Below, piece by piece: positions 12,762-26,100 of a stretch of 64,000 nt of DNA (the stretch's first letter is position 1; the number at the start of each line of letters is the position of its first letter). The notes under the pieces are model-generated. The model did not search any database. It was not told where the DNA came from and saw only the letters and a program-made list of their open reading frames with translations. The position numbers were made by a program, and so were the translations under genes. The stretch comes from Climacium dendroides (lineage: Eukaryota > Streptophyta > Bryopsida > Hypnales > Climaciaceae), in assembly GCA_950106755.1 (NCBI GenBank), contig OX467091.1, forward strand, positions 10,743,538 through 10,807,537, written 5' to 3'.

Positions 12762-15700
12762 TCAATCCACACATTCCATAGCTTTGGCACTCAACCAGGT
12801 CATCAGTGCTAGCGCATCACCCGAGCCCTGCATACCCCAGGTGACTGGAAAAAAAAACATTCTCCTTACATTGCCGTCAACCCATATTATTGTGTTTCAA
12901 TTTTGACATTGCGTTTGAATTTTGACACTGTGCCTCTATTTTGACATTCCGCTTCATGAGTTTCTCACTGACCGCGGCTCTTCCGATCTGCAGATACTAA
13001 AATAGAGGCGGCCAAACCACCATTGACGTCAACTCACAGGTCGACCCATTTAATTCAAGCTAAGGGTCTTTAAAACACCACAACAGACACAAATTTACCC
13101 TGCAACATCACAAGATTCTCATCGTAGTATTCCGCCCAAGTTGAGAGCTCGATCTCCGTGGTAAATTGTATAATGTACATCACCAGTTTCAGTGCCCTGC
13201 CAGTGCTGTTAACTTACCCGATTGTAGATATGGCCACTGGAACTAGCTTGTTGGTTTCCAGATTTGTATTCTTGCATCTGATTTGGATTTGCCCCATTAA
13301 TTGTTGCAATCTCAGTACGTGTGTTTGATAGATAAATCGACCAGCACTGTCTAGTGTAAAGCTCCACGACAGTTGACTTGGAATGCGCCCTCATTCAATT
13401 AGAGTGAGTACGGACATGTTAGCCGAGTTTCGGAAGCAACGATCGACACTGCTTGTCGACCACCTTTCACAATGGGCCCTAGTTTCACAAATTTCACCTC
13501 TGGATGAGTGAGCAATTTCTGTCATATATGGTTTAATTGGTATCTAGTAAGTGATGTTTCATTTTTGACATGCTTACTATATACCAATTTTCATTTGTAT
13601 TTGATTTCTACACAATAAAAATTAAAGGGTTGTACTTTTGCCTTGGCTCAATTCTCCCTTGATTGTTGTTGACTTTGTGCAAGAATCTCAGTTACTTCAA
13701 GATCAAAGAGCACCTTCAGTTACAATAGAGTCTGAACGCATTGATTTGCTGCTTGGGAATTACTGAATCTGTGAAAAATCTCTGTTATATGAGTGTAGTC
13801 TGATGAGAATTAGGCATTATAGCACCAACCTGTCGAATGAATGGCCGGGGAGTCCAGTAAGGTATGCGCACCTATAATTGCCATTTATTACAATTCAGCA
13901 ATTACCTAGTTGGACTTTCCATGACTTTCCATGAGCAAATAATGTGTTATTTTATTCATTACAATAAAGAGAAGGTGTGCTAATGTGAAAGTAGAGAATT
14001 TGGTCCTTGTTTTGGTCCAGAAATGGAGAGATATTCACTTTTGAAGTTCATCATAGTAGAGCACTAATAAGTGAGAATAAGATTGCCCATAAATCAAGCA
14101 CATGCATAGGCTGAAAAGATGATAGAATGATCACCCAAATGGAAAATGGTGGATTCATATAGTGACACTTGTCCAATAGCTTCTCCCAATGGTATCTTGT
14201 AAAAACAATTTACCACAACTTCTTTCTCCATTGATGCTTGGATTTTAGTTGTTTATATTGATGCAAAGTTGATAGTAGATGCTCTTATCTTAAATTCCTT
14301 CATGATTGATCCTACAGTAGAAAGTAGATTTAAATAAATAAGGAGAGTTGCTACTATGTGAGCCTAGGATCATGAGTACGTGAGTCTAGGAGTCTAGACA
14401 CCTATGTCACGTCTTGATCTCAATTTTGAACTTTTCCATTATTTATTAGAACATTCTCACCATTGAAATTGATAATTTCAACTTTTTGTAAAAGTTATTA
14501 GTGTTTCATCTTTCTTTTATATTAGCCACCTTCCACTTTATAATTATTTTTAATTGAATATGAAATTTCTTTGGTTAAATTTTCTTAGACATATTCTCAT
14601 TTTATTTTTCAACATATTGGCTAAACTGCACAAGTTCTAAAAATACATGTTTTTTTCTAAAAATATTGAAAGATTAAACTTCACCTTTATGAAGGTCCAG
14701 AAATCCAATGTTTGAAGTTAAGGCATATTGAACTTGCAATATTCAAGGAGGATTTTCATTCTAAAATTTTGGAAGGATGTAATTGAATAAGTTAAATATA
14801 GGATCCCATAGTTATATTTGTTAGTAAATTTATAAATTTAAATGATGATTTTAGCCTTGCTTTAGATACAAGTATTTTGAAGCAATTTTGGGTCTCAAAA
14901 TACTACATTATTTTAGAGACTCAATGAAAGAAGCAAATCCATATTGTGGAGTTTTAATTTTGTATTTTTTTATCACTTCTTCTATAACTTAAGGTCCTTG
15001 ATTCCAAATATGAATCCAAAATTTTCAAGATTTATAATTCTAGAAAAATAATATAATTCTATATTTTTTCCAAGAGTAATTCTTTTATCCAAACAAGCTC
15101 CACTAACTGACTATCTACATGTAAACACACCCATTTGACTCTACTTTTTCTAATTTGAGGCCAATCCTTTGCCTTGTATGGAGAAAATTGATAGCTAGTA
15201 TAAGAAGAACTAATTTATTTTCCCAAATTTTTGGTTTAAAATCAAAACTTCAAGGCAAATAGGTAGTGATTTTTTTTTAATTCTTCAATGCCTAGACAAA
15301 TCCTATCTTATTTTTTCGTCTTTCTGCTTATAACTTTAAAAATATTCTTTACACACCAATTTCATCCAATTGTTTGTATACAGAATGTAGAATTTTAATA
15401 TTCAAGCTTTATTCTGGATGAATAAAGAATCAAGTGGATAAATCATCACTCCAAAGTACTATGTTCACTCTATGTAGAACATGGGCTTTAAAGCGTTTAG
15501 GAATCAACCCTAAAGGTTCTAACATTTATCGGGTGGATAATAAGTGTTTTCAACTTTCAAGAGCTTTTTGTGGGAGCTACAAAAATAAACAAAATACATC
15601 CATATTATGTTGAAGATTTTTAAAATAGTCTATTTTCCATAGATACGATTAACATGGTCATTTGTTGATTCATGATTTTCGTACAAGATTTTGAATCAAT

Positions 15701-15889
15701 TCCTATAGGAATGGAAGGAATAGGAAAACTTGCAAAAAAAAAAGATCTTATGTCTAAAATTTTCTCTAACATAGTGTAGATTTTTAGTACCTGTGCAAAC
15801 AATGAATTGTAATTGATTTATAAATTTTTTTCTCATAAAATAAAAAATAAATTAAATTAAAAAAATTAAATTAAAAAAAATTTAAAAAA

Positions 15890-15893
<4 letters not shown>
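12762..15893. other. Intergenic, AT-rich
   Basis: The first kilobase or so may include the 3' untranslated region of the bHLH gene. Beyond about 14.2 kb the DNA is strongly AT-rich with short open frames only. No gene was recognised. Confidence 0.5.

Positions 15894-15930
<37 letters not shown>
15894..15930. repeat. (TA)n microsatellite
   Basis: An uninterrupted run of alternating A and T follows an A-rich tract. It is likely to vary in length between individuals. Confidence 0.95.
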
Positions 15931-15931
<1 letters not shown>

Positions 15932-17701
15932 TAAGCCATGTGCAATTCTTTTTTAAATTGTTAAGATTGCGTTTGTAAATGAATCTAATACATCATTTTC
16001 ACAAGAATTTGCTAAGATTGCTTCCAAATAAGAAGCTTCATAACTTTTACGTCACTTATTATGAAAGTTTTTCACCATATTGGCAAAAATCCTCCCTAGA
16101 ATTGGCTAGTGGGGAGTGTATAGGACCCTACACTATTTGCCTTTTAAACAATGAACTCCTATAATGTTTTTGGTCAATGTTTAATCAAATGATTATAAGT
16201 GACAAAGGAAGCAATCCCCCTGAATCACCCAAATGTATGTCTGAAAATCTGAAAATCATCCTAACACACACTCTAAGTCCTCAAAATTGACCATTAGGAT
16301 ACCAAATAGAATCCTATAGGACAATATTTACAGTTAACTTATCAACTATCTATGATTCATGCGCAATTGATTCTTTCTATTTTTTCAAATAATTACCCTT
16401 CTATGCCAAAATTGCATTTAAATTATCCACAATCTACGGTGCCCAAACAAATGAATTGGAGCCTAAAAAGAAATCTAGCATATTCCATTCATCTAAAATC
16501 ATAGACATGAAATTGAAGGCTCCCTAGTCCATTCACTTTAGAATCATAAACCACCCAATAGAGTTCTAAAGTGTAATTTTTGAAGGAATTTTGGGCATCA
16601 TTTCCTCATAATATCAATCCACTCAAAAATTACACCTTCAATTCCTTGAGAACAAGAATTTCTTACAAGCCCATAGGTTCCCTCAACCAATTGTTAAAAG
16701 GCAAAGCAAATTGTAATTAGCATTACATTTATTTTTTGTATTATAAAAGATATAATAAGGTTGCAATCAATCATTGATTCCCAACCTGGAGGGTGGAGCT
16801 CTTTCCAACCAAAGCTTCAAATGTCTTTTTTTCACCTTTTCAAGGTTGGGACTAATAAGGTCATGACACATGTTCCAAAATGCATGGGAAGTAGTAAGCA
16901 AGAAAGTAGGAAGTAGTGAGTGGGAAAGTATTGCCTAAATTATCACAATTGAAAGACTCTAAACACTAGCTATGGGTTTTGAGTACTTTTTAGCTTCCAA
17001 AAGTCATAGTAATTTCAATTTGGGGAATAAAATTACAAAAATTTGCAATCCTTGTATTTCCTATCTTTCTACAAACAAAAAATTTGCATTGCCTTATGCT
17101 GCTTATGATCTAACATAGAATTGCTTAAGTGATCACCTATGGGAATTCAACCTTAATTCCTAAAGAACATTTCATGGTTGAAGTTGGTCAAATTTCATTA
17201 GATATCACTAGTAGGAGCCCATGTTTAAGTTGACAGATTTTGTTTCACATCCAATGTAATAACCTTGTTTTTATGTCAATAATGACGACCAATAGACCAT
17301 GAACATGTTACATTAAAGTGCATGACAAGGATAAGTATAAGGTGAATTTTGAGGTGTGTGCAACTTTATTTATAGTATTGTGGAGGGGACCACCTTAGAA
17401 GTGAACAATTTTGGGTACACTTTCTATTGCATTAACTTCTTATGTGATGTCATTCTTCAAGTGCATCAAATGCATTTTGGCATCATCAACATCACACTTT
17501 CATAACATTCAGTAGCCTTCAGGGAAGCTGCCTTCCCTCCCTAGAGGCATCATCCACAAAATTCATCCATGCATCATTACTCTAAGCTGTAGTACAAGGA
17601 TTGTGTGCCAATAGATTTATGGCGTGTTCCATTTTCTTTTGCTAATTCTAGGATTGAACATATAAATCAATATGATATGTAAAGAAAAATGATTTGCCTA
17701 A
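15931..17701. other. Intergenic, AT-rich with dispersed repeat segments
   Basis: No gene was recognised. A segment near 17.40-17.50 kb is an inverted, diverged relative of sequence near 32.35-32.45 kb (shared CATCAAATGCATTTTGGCATC-like block), which points to a dispersed repeat family. Confidence 0.45.
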
Positions 17702-18783
17702 CACTAGAAGAAAAATGTGTCCATTGCAACCCACTAAGATGCGATTATGTGTCCTATACAACTGAGATGCGACTGTAGCCCTCTGTATTTGCACCAAATT
17801 TCACATGTATGTAGTTGTAGTCGCAAAGTAGTCGAAAAATGAAGAATAGGGTTACGATATTGTAACAGAAGAACTGACATGAGGTATTCTACATCTAGTA
17901 TTCATCGCAGTTGTCCATGTGGACAGCTATCCGCGAAGTAGAGTCCACCGTGGAAAAATGCAATCGCTCTGATTACAGGCTGCAACTAAAAACTAGAAGA
18001 TTGCAACTTAGAAATGACTCAAATGCAACTAGGAATCAACTATAATGCAACTAGAGCCCGACTACAGTGCAACTAAAAAACAATTCAAATGCAACTAGAG
18101 AACAAGTGCAATGCAACTAGAACATGACTGAAAATCGATTCAATTGTCCCATATCGATTGTCAAGAATACCATCAACTTGAACAGATAAGAATGGTAAGT
18201 TATAGCATTCTTGTGTAATGAATTTTGATAGTGAAATTCTAATATTTATATATTTTGTAGATTTTTACACTTTGTAGATTTCTACAATTTGTAGATTTCT
18301 ATAATCTACAACTCTATAAATTATAACCAAGTTGCAAACCAGTTGTATGTCAATCACAAACCAGTTGCACACTAATCGCAAACAAGTTGCACATCAATCG
18401 CAAACTAGTTGCACACTAGTTGCAAACCAGTTGTATGTCAATCGCAAACTAGTTGCACAGTAGTTGCAAACGAGTTGCACATCAATCGCAAACGAGTTGC
18501 ACACCAGTTGTATGTCAATCACAAACCAGTTGCACATTAGTCGCAAACCAGTTGCACACAAATAACTGAAATAACTTCCACATCAGCAACCACGTCACAG
18601 CAGTTCATCGACGAAGTTCTCCATTGCCTATCGAATGACAAACAACCTCGCGACTGCAGTGCAACTCATGCGACTTGTCCACTGCGACTGCGGACTCTAG
18701 AATATCACCAAGTCACAAACGTCCAATACGACTACAAACCAGTCGCAAACCGCAGTCGCAAAACCCTGCTTTTTCTTCTAGTG
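17702..18783. mobile_element. Non-autonomous CACTA-like transposon
   Basis: The ends are inverted repeats beginning CACTAGAAGAAAAA and ending TTTTTCTTCTAGTG, close to the CACTA(C/G)AAGAAAA ends known for plant CACTA/EnSpm elements. TAA flanks both ends (17699-17701 and 18784-18786), giving the 3-bp target duplication of that superfamily. The interior has no transposase frame. Near the left it carries repeated TGCAACTAGA-type motifs, and in the right half many copies of a TCGCAAACTAGTTGCAC-type motif. This fits the subterminal repeats that transposase binds in this superfamily. About 1.08 kb long. Confidence 0.85.
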
Positions 18784-18867
18784 TAAAATCCTAAGCTAAA
18801 ATTCATTGAGTAGCATGTCAATGCAAGTCATCACATTAACTTACTTTTAATTTTCAAATGTGGAGAG

Positions 18868-19440
18868 AAGCTCCTTATATACCTATGGGGTGGTAGAAAG
18901 TAGAAATATCCATATGGGATATACAAATTAGAATATGTAGTTTCTCAAATCAAAAGTAGGAATTGTGATTGAAGTAAAATTTCAGACCTCATTTAGGCAT
19001 ATTATATTAACTTTAAAAAAAAATTGAAGTATGAAAAGTTGGTAAATTAAGATCAATTTCATCTCCAAAAAATTGTTTGAAATTTTGATCCTCCAATCAA
19101 AAGTTATGCACAAATTTCAAAGAGGATGTTTGAAGATGTAAAAAAAAATTCCCTTCCAACCCCTCTCTGAAATTTTTCCATAATTTTTTATTGGAGAATC
19201 AAAATCCCAAATGGATTTTTGGAGATAAAACTTAACTTCATTACCCAACTTTTTTTAGTTCAAAGTTTTTTGAAAAAAGTTTTTATACTATGCCTAAATG
19301 AGGTCTAAAATTTTACTTCAATCACAATTTCTGCTTTAATTTGACTAAACTATGAGCGGTTGAGAAACTACAAATTCTAATTTACATATCCCTCATTGTT
19401 TGTTCTACCTACTACTACCCCATAGGTATAAAAAGAGTTG
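18868..19440. repeat. Large imperfect foldback element
   Basis: The outer arms are inverted copies: ACCTATGGGGTGGTAG on the left pairs with CTACTACCCCATAGGT on the right, and CCTCATTTAGGCATA pairs with TATGCCTAAATGAGG. Pairing continues inward with more mismatches across roughly 570 bp. No open frame of note is present. It starts less than 100 bp from the end of the CACTA-like element. The class is undetermined. Confidence 0.7.
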
Positions 19441-20540
19441 TCTTCTCATTTGAATCCTCTAAACACGAATGGCTTACAAAGTTGTATGAGGATGTTCCAA
19501 TTTTGAAATTGATTACCTCAATGATTAGATAGTCCCTTTGCTTAAAACTTATATTTTGTGCACTATTTGAATTGAAAGTATCTGAGTTTTTATTACCTTG
19601 AGTCTGCAAATTTTGTGCACTATTTGAATTGTTAGTATTTGATTTTTTTAGTAAAATAGGAGGCTCAAAATATAAGCGGGCATTAAGAACTGCCCATATA
19701 GGTGGTTGTGAATGGATATGAAGTGGTTCTTAATTGGACCTTTTTAGTCCTTGAATGAATGGAAAGAAAAAAACATTGTTAATGATAAGAGCCAATCATA
19801 CTCTTTGCTTTCCTATTTATCTTCAAAAGTTGCAAGTGAATAGATCATGAAAACCTAGGGTCATAAATAGGGATCTATACCACATCTTGTTTGAAAATTC
19901 ATAGCTAATTCAAAAATGATCCAAAAAATATGAAACAACTTGGGTTCCCGCTTGGGTTAGATGTCAATTCCTCAATGAAAATTTCTTTCAATGAAAATTT
20001 ATTGAAAAATATTTTAAATAGTTTCACCTCCCAAAAATTTAGTTTCAGTCCTTAGATGTTCGCTTTATAGACCGACTATCTTACCCCAAGTCTGCAATCA
20101 CAATCTGCAACCAATCAGAACTCTGACAAATATCAATACATGGATAGTTAGCTACTAATGGTGTCAAATATTCAGCACCATTTTGCCAGGGAGAAGGTAG
20201 CACTTCCCTCTACTACTGAATGTTATGTTTAGCATCCTACACCTTATATCTTTGAAAATTTGTAACTAATACGCATTTTGCCTAAAAATTATGGAACCAC
20301 TTGCATTTTGATTCATAGTTTTTCACCAATGTGCAAAAATTGTTGTTAATTTTCTAAAGCATATTAGTTATGCTATAAAGTTTATTTGTGTAATTTTAGG
20401 TATAATTACCTTCATTTGGGTTGATCTTGCACCTTGATGCAACTAGCTAGAGTTGGTCAAAACCAAAGCCCTTTACCAATAAGGTAACTACACCTTGAAT
20501 TACACGCTTTCTAAAACTTTACACGATAGATTCTTGCCTA
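19441..20540. repeat. Dispersed repeat segments, no gene
   Basis: The part at about 20220-20420 is an inverted relative of two segments at about 31670-31860 and 32150-32360. They share blocks such as TGCATTTTGATTCATAG and ATTATGGAACCACTTGC. Another motif, AATATGAAACAACTTGG, recurs near 19.93, 21.56 and 31.14 kb. This is a family of old interspersed repeats of unknown class. Confidence 0.6.
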
Positions 20541-20544
20541 AAAT

Positions 20545-21190
20545 ATACTTCCACTATTTTTTTGGAACAAATAGAATGAACCATTTTATTAAAAAAAGAT
20601 TCAAGAACAACCAAGTCTGAAGGTTGGACAATGAAGAGATAAGAAAACGGAGCAGCTAAAGCCGGAAAGACTATAGAAACAAATAAAGGGGAGAAGGCCA
20701 TATTTGTTATATTGAGACTTTTCGCAGGTTTTAGACAAAATACAAGATATAATAATTCATTTACAAAAATAATAATTGAATCCAAGAATAAATAATGCTC
20801 AAATAGTGATTCTAAAATGAATTTTTAAAAATTGGTGTCGTTACTTATTTATAAAAAATACTAATAAAGAGATAAAGTAGTTTATCTTCTAGTCAAAGAT
20901 AAAAATGAAACTACAAAAAGTCTCAATATAACGAATATGGCCTCCGAGGGCCTTTTTGTTCCAAACAGTAATAGAGGATTCAACCCTACTAGCAAGAACT
21001 GAAGAATGAATCCAAATATGGTCAAATTTAGTCCAAATACTAGGTGCCCAAGAAGTTGTTGTTGAGCCCCCATACGAGCCTTCAATTGTGTTACATGTCC
21101 TGAGTGAAGAAGTGCATTCTACAAAGCATCATGGATGAATTCCAGAGGCCAAGGATTGAGAGGAATACCATGTTGTTACAGAAAATCATA
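20545..21190 (-). pseudogene. 3'-end remnant of a LINE-type retrotransposon
   Basis: On the minus strand the region near 21110-21175 encodes a segment like WPLEFIHDAL, a stop, then NALLHSG. This parallels WPIDFAQNTLWEALLDSG in the clearer LINE remnant at about 48 kb. The segment nearer the 3' end shares a SFFNKMV-like string with LFFNAMV there. The fragment ends in a T-rich run on the plus strand, as expected for a reverse-transcribed tail. It is decayed, with stops in all frames. The assignment rests on resemblance to the second remnant. Confidence 0.55.
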
Positions 21191-21966
21191 CTTCCACTAT
21201 TTATAAGAGTCTATGGTTGATTACCCTAAATCCTATTTTTAGCACTTTGAAAATTCATAGTTTATTCATATGGTGTCCAAAAATGCATTTGTAGAAAATC
21301 TAAAATCACCTTTTGGCTCCCAACAAGATCCCAACCAAAAAAAATCAATACAACAATGGCAACTATACTAAATTGTTTATTTGTGCAATTTTAGGTGTAA
21401 GGTAGGGTGTTCTAAAAACAACCTCTCTAATAGAGAGGTACATTTTTCTTTCTTTAATGTACCAATAGTGTACATTTCAAGAGGGGGTTGTTTTTAGTGG
21501 CCACTACATTTCAACTTCAAAAATTCGTATCTAATTTCATGAAGGTCCAAAAAATATGAAACAACTTGGGTTAGATGCCAATTCCATTTTTCTTCCTATG
21601 AAAACTTACTAAAAATTCTTTCAAGGAGTTTTCTTTCCTTATAAATGCAATCAGCTCTTCAAAGGTCACTTTAACCTTTGAGTGCCCCAACAATAGGATC
21701 CTGCCTCTCTAAATTGCCCTCCAAATTGCCATTGTCAACGATTATTTGACTGATATAATCTCGTCATTCATTCAGTGAAAACACTTACGATCAATCCCTA
21801 CATGATCCCTTGACTTTCAACTACCATTCTATATAGTCAAATCCCATAGATGGCAAAGTCATGATAGTGGCACCAATTTGATTGCAAGCAGGTCATTGGA
21901 CCCTGCTTTCTTGTGTTCGTGGGTTGGGCATATAGGGGTTAAGAATACACTACCTTAGTTACCTTA
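21191..21966. other. Intergenic, repeat-derived
   Basis: No gene was recognised. The stretch at about 21410-21600 resembles the one at about 30960-31170 (GTACATTTTTCTTT and ATATGAAACAACTTGG blocks in the same order), so it belongs to the dispersed repeat family. Confidence 0.5.
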
Positions 21967-22232
21967 GGGCCTCCTCACATGTATCGGTCATCGTGGGAAT
22001 TGCACAACAAGTGCTGCAGGGAAAAATAAGCATTGCACTTTCATGTAGACCTGGTGGGTGGAGAGGAAAACGATAAAAAAAATTCACATATATTAATTTC
22101 ACTAGTCTCCACCAATGAGGTTGTCCATCGGTATCGGTGAAACTTCAACTCCTCCTTTCCCGCTTGCCCACCCCGGTAAGACAATCGGTGGAGCCGCTTT
22201 TGTCTTCTTGCTTGAATTAGAGTAAGCAACTC
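21967..22232 (+). mobile_element. Partial copy of a Tourist/Harbinger-like MITE
   Basis: It starts TTAGGGCCTCCTCACATG and matches the element at 28867-29155 over about 260 bp, with scattered differences. It lacks the right terminal repeat. The left end fits the TTA/TAA target preference and GGGCCT start common in Tourist-like MITEs. Confidence 0.65.
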
Positions 22233-22620
22233 CTTTCCAACCAACCCCCCCTCCATTTTTAACTTGTAGGCTGTTGTATTTCCGTTTGCACGTCCATGTT
22301 TAATTGCTAAGGTCTGATGAATTGTGAGCTGTTGATTTTCAATCAATTTTCTGACCGGCCCACGGTTGGAATTAGACACACCTACATAACAAGAATAGGG
22401 TTTCAGATAATCTTGACAAAACAAAATTTCATAGCAATTTTGTTTTTGGGCCAAAAAATACCAAAAAATTTCAATTTTGCCTAAAGTCTATTTCCCTGCT
22501 AGAAATAATCTTTCCCCACCAAACCCAACAGGCAACTGAGGTAGGTACACCCAAAACCGCCACCTTTTACTAATGAGCCTATTTTCTATTATTAGACTAG
22601 TCAAATTTTCATATGTTTTT
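22233..22620. other. Short intergenic gap before the retrotransposon
   Basis: No gene was recognised. The last five bases (22616-22620, TTTTT) form the left copy of the retrotransposon target duplication. Confidence 0.5.
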
Positions 22621-23059
22621 TGTTGTAAGCTACAGTTTCGATGCTCTTATGACAAGTAAATACAGTACTCTTTAGATTCCACACAATAGCAAATACTCAG
22701 TCATTCAACAAGTTGGCAACTGTGCCAGATGTATTATGCACAATAAATCCGACATACACCTCCTCTGTGCAAGGCTGTGCACAGAGGCTCACTAGCTGCT
22801 ACAGGCTATTAACTCAAAGAACACTAACAATCCGTTGTACTAGCATGAAGCTCACATACGGAGTGAGAGAGAGAGTTATCCCTGCTACAGTCTCCAGCTT
22901 AACACACCAGCGTTAGGCGGGAAGTTTGGTAATCATAGATCAAGAACTCCGTTGGTTCGTATTCCAGATTTAAAACGGCTGCTTCGTTGGCTAATCATGA
23001 TATGTAATGCTTCTCACCAGATGAACGTCATCCAAGTGCTGAATACCTTACATCCAACA
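22621..23059 (-). repeat. 3' LTR of the copia element (left on the plus strand)
   Basis: This is a 439-bp TG...CA repeat. It differs from the other LTR at about twelve bases plus one single-base gap. Nearly all differences are transitions, which suggests methylation-driven change after insertion. Confidence 0.95.
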
Positions 23060-23070
23060 CTCCCACTCAA
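23060..23070 (-). promoter_or_regulatory. Candidate polypurine tract
   Basis: Read on the minus strand, a purine-rich GAGTGGGAG directly precedes the 3' LTR. This is the place and composition expected for the plus-strand primer of reverse transcription. The tract is short, so the call rests mainly on position. Confidence 0.6.
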
Positions 23071-23115
23071 TACTGGGATGACTAAATCTATCTTCCACTT
23101 CAGCACAGTACTCTA

Positions 23116-26100
23116 CTAAGGATCGGTTGAAGTTGCGTAGGGACTGACTAGTCGACGAAGTTGCTCAAACCGGTCGCGTGGAAGAGGCTTGGTCATTATA
23201 TCTGCTAATTGAACATCTGTGTTGACATAGGTAATGAGGATGTGTCCTTCATCCTCAGCAGTGCGAATTTTATGATACCTAATGTCGATATGTTTCGTGC
23301 GCTAGTGGAAGACAGGGTTTTATACAAGCCGAATTGCAGATTGATTATCACAATACAATGGTGTTGGAGATACTTGAGGAGATCGGATGTTGTGGAGTAG
23401 GCAGCGCATCCAGATAACTTCTTGAGTGATCACACTTGCTGCAATATATTCCAACTCGGTAGTACTAAGCGAGGTACATGTTTGCTTTCTGCTCCCCCAG
23501 GTGACGGGTCCACCATTGAGCATGAGAAGGAATCCAAAGCGAGACTTGCGATCATCACAATCTACTGCGTAATCAGCATCACAATGGGCGGTGAGAAAAT
23601 TGGGTTGCATGCTACGGCCATAAGTGATCGCATGGTCCAACGTCCCTTTGATGTAGCGTAAGATCCGCTTGACTCCAGAAACATAAGCCGTTGTGGAATG
23701 GTTGTTGAAACGGGACAGATTCCTGACAGCATAATTGATGTCAAATCGTGTTCCAATTTGGGCGAACTGAAGACAACCAATACATTCCTTGTATGGAAAA
23801 TTTGTTGCAGGTTCGTCTAGCTTGGCAACTCGTAGATGAGCGGCATTGGCTGGGTCAGAGGGAACAGTCACTAAGTGGCAGTCTTCGTGGCCGAATCGAT
23901 GTAAAGTTCGCTCAAGGTAGTGGCGTTGATCAAGATGAATAAGGCCTTTTTCTCGGTCTCGAGTGATATGAAGACCAACGTAGACTTCAGCTAAACCTTG
24001 AGTTAGTCGAAAAGCACCACCCATATAGTTAAGAATTCCTTGAATGCTGTCGTTGAACGTACTACAAATGAGGCCGTCATCAACCCATATGCATAATATG
24101 AGTTTGGAGCCAGTCTTATTTACGTAGACACAACAATCAGCATCTGATACTATGAGGTCATAAGCCTGTAGAAAGTGATCAAATTTTTTATTCCAGACAC
24201 GTGCCCCTTGCTTGAGGCCGTATAATGCCTTGTGGAGACGACAAACAAGGCATTTACTTGCTAGGTGGTGACGCACTTTGAATCCAATCGGCTGTTGCAT
24301 GTAGATGAGTTCTCGAAGTAGGCCGTTGAGGTAGGCAGTGCAAACATCGAACTGGGTGAGATTAAGATCCTCTGCAACAGCTACGGAGAGGACTGTCCTG
24401 ATGGAGTCAAATTTAACAACGGGACTGAAGGTCTCTTGATAGTCGACACCCTTGCGTTGGGTGAAGCCTTTGGCGACGAGTCTAGCCTTGTACCGACTGA
24501 CGGAACCATATGTTGCAAGTTTTAGCTTGTAGACCCAACGACACTTCACGAGATTCGCCTTGGCAGGAAGTTCTTCGAGTGTCCATGTATCATTTTAGAG
24601 GAGTGAATCATATTCCTCCTGCATCGCTGCCAACCAGTGCTCCTTTTCAGGTGATGTCATAGCTTCCTCATAAGTTTCAGGTTCATCAGGTATCTCTATA
24701 TGAGCGACGCAAGCGTAGGAATTGCGATTAAGTGGATAAATCCAATCACCGAGTCTGGATGGAGGATGTCGTGTGCGAGTACGTGGTGCATCTTGATCAT
24801 TTGCGGTGGGCTGTACATCATCTCCCACTGCTTCGTTGTGAAGTTGGGTTGGATGATCATTCAGGACCTCGTTAACAATATCTGTATGAAGGATGGGAGT
24901 ATCTGCAGCAGGTTGAGTGTCGGGTACAAATGCATGGGGATCTAATGCATCCAAATCATCTACATGTGTGTCATTGGTACCTCCGATGTCGTCAGAATTG
25001 CTGGGGATTAGCACTGGATCAGCTTCATCAAAATCAGCACCGGGTGGACTAGAGTTGACGATGTTGAGGACGACAGGTGGCAGAATACGAACTGCCGGGA
25101 GGGTGTGCAGGACTGAAGCTGGCACGAAGACTAGTGCATGACTAATAATTCAGGTAGTTGAGGGCACCGTTTGGATTGGTCCATGCTCGCCTTCTACTCC
25201 AAGCCACTGTTGTGGATGGTTGCCGATGGTGTGTAGCAACGTAAGATCTTCGTCGAATAGAACGTCCCGACTCTCGTTCATCTTCTGTAGATCGTTGTTC
25301 CACACTCTGTAGGCTTTACTAGTAGCTGAGTAGCCCATGAGAATACCTTGTCGGCTTTTAGAATGAAGTTTCTTCCGAAGTTCCTTGGAAACGTAAACAT
25401 AGGTTGTTGTTCCGAATGCCCTCATGTGGGATACAGACGGTTTCTGTTTGTACCAAAGTTCGAAAAGGGTGCATCCCTCAATTGTCCGAGTTGCAGTTCG
25501 ATTTAGTGTATAAACTGCCGTATGGGCAGCCTCTGCCCAGAACCGAATGTGGATATTCAATGAATGAAGCATGCTACGTATCGCCTCCATGATGGTCCGA
25601 TTGTCACGCTCCGATGCTCCATTTTGCTCCGGTGTGTATGGAGTAGTTAACTCTTTCCGGATATGTTGCTCTACCAGGTACTAGGTGAATGCCCGACTAG
25701 TGTATTCTGTCCCTCGATCGCTTCTCACTACCTTGACAACATGACCTGTCTCCCTTTTGAGTTGGTTAACAAAGCTTTTAAAGGCTGCTAAAGTCTCAGG
25801 TTTGGTCTTGAGGCAGTGGATAACCCGGAAGCTAGAACAATCATCTTTAAAAAGAACAAAATATAGTGCACCTCCCACTGAAGGAGTGCTCATTGGTCCA
25901 CAAAGATCCGAGTGAGTTAAGTCTCCTGGATTTGTGGACTGTATGCGTGGTTCATCACTGGGAAAAGGTGCCCTAGCATGCTTACCATATGCACAGCCAG
26001 GGCAAAAAGACTTGTGATGGTTGTTTAAAACAAGACCATTGACAATACCTTGCGATGCCATTTTTTGAATAGTGGCATGACTCAAGTGGGCTAGTCGTCG

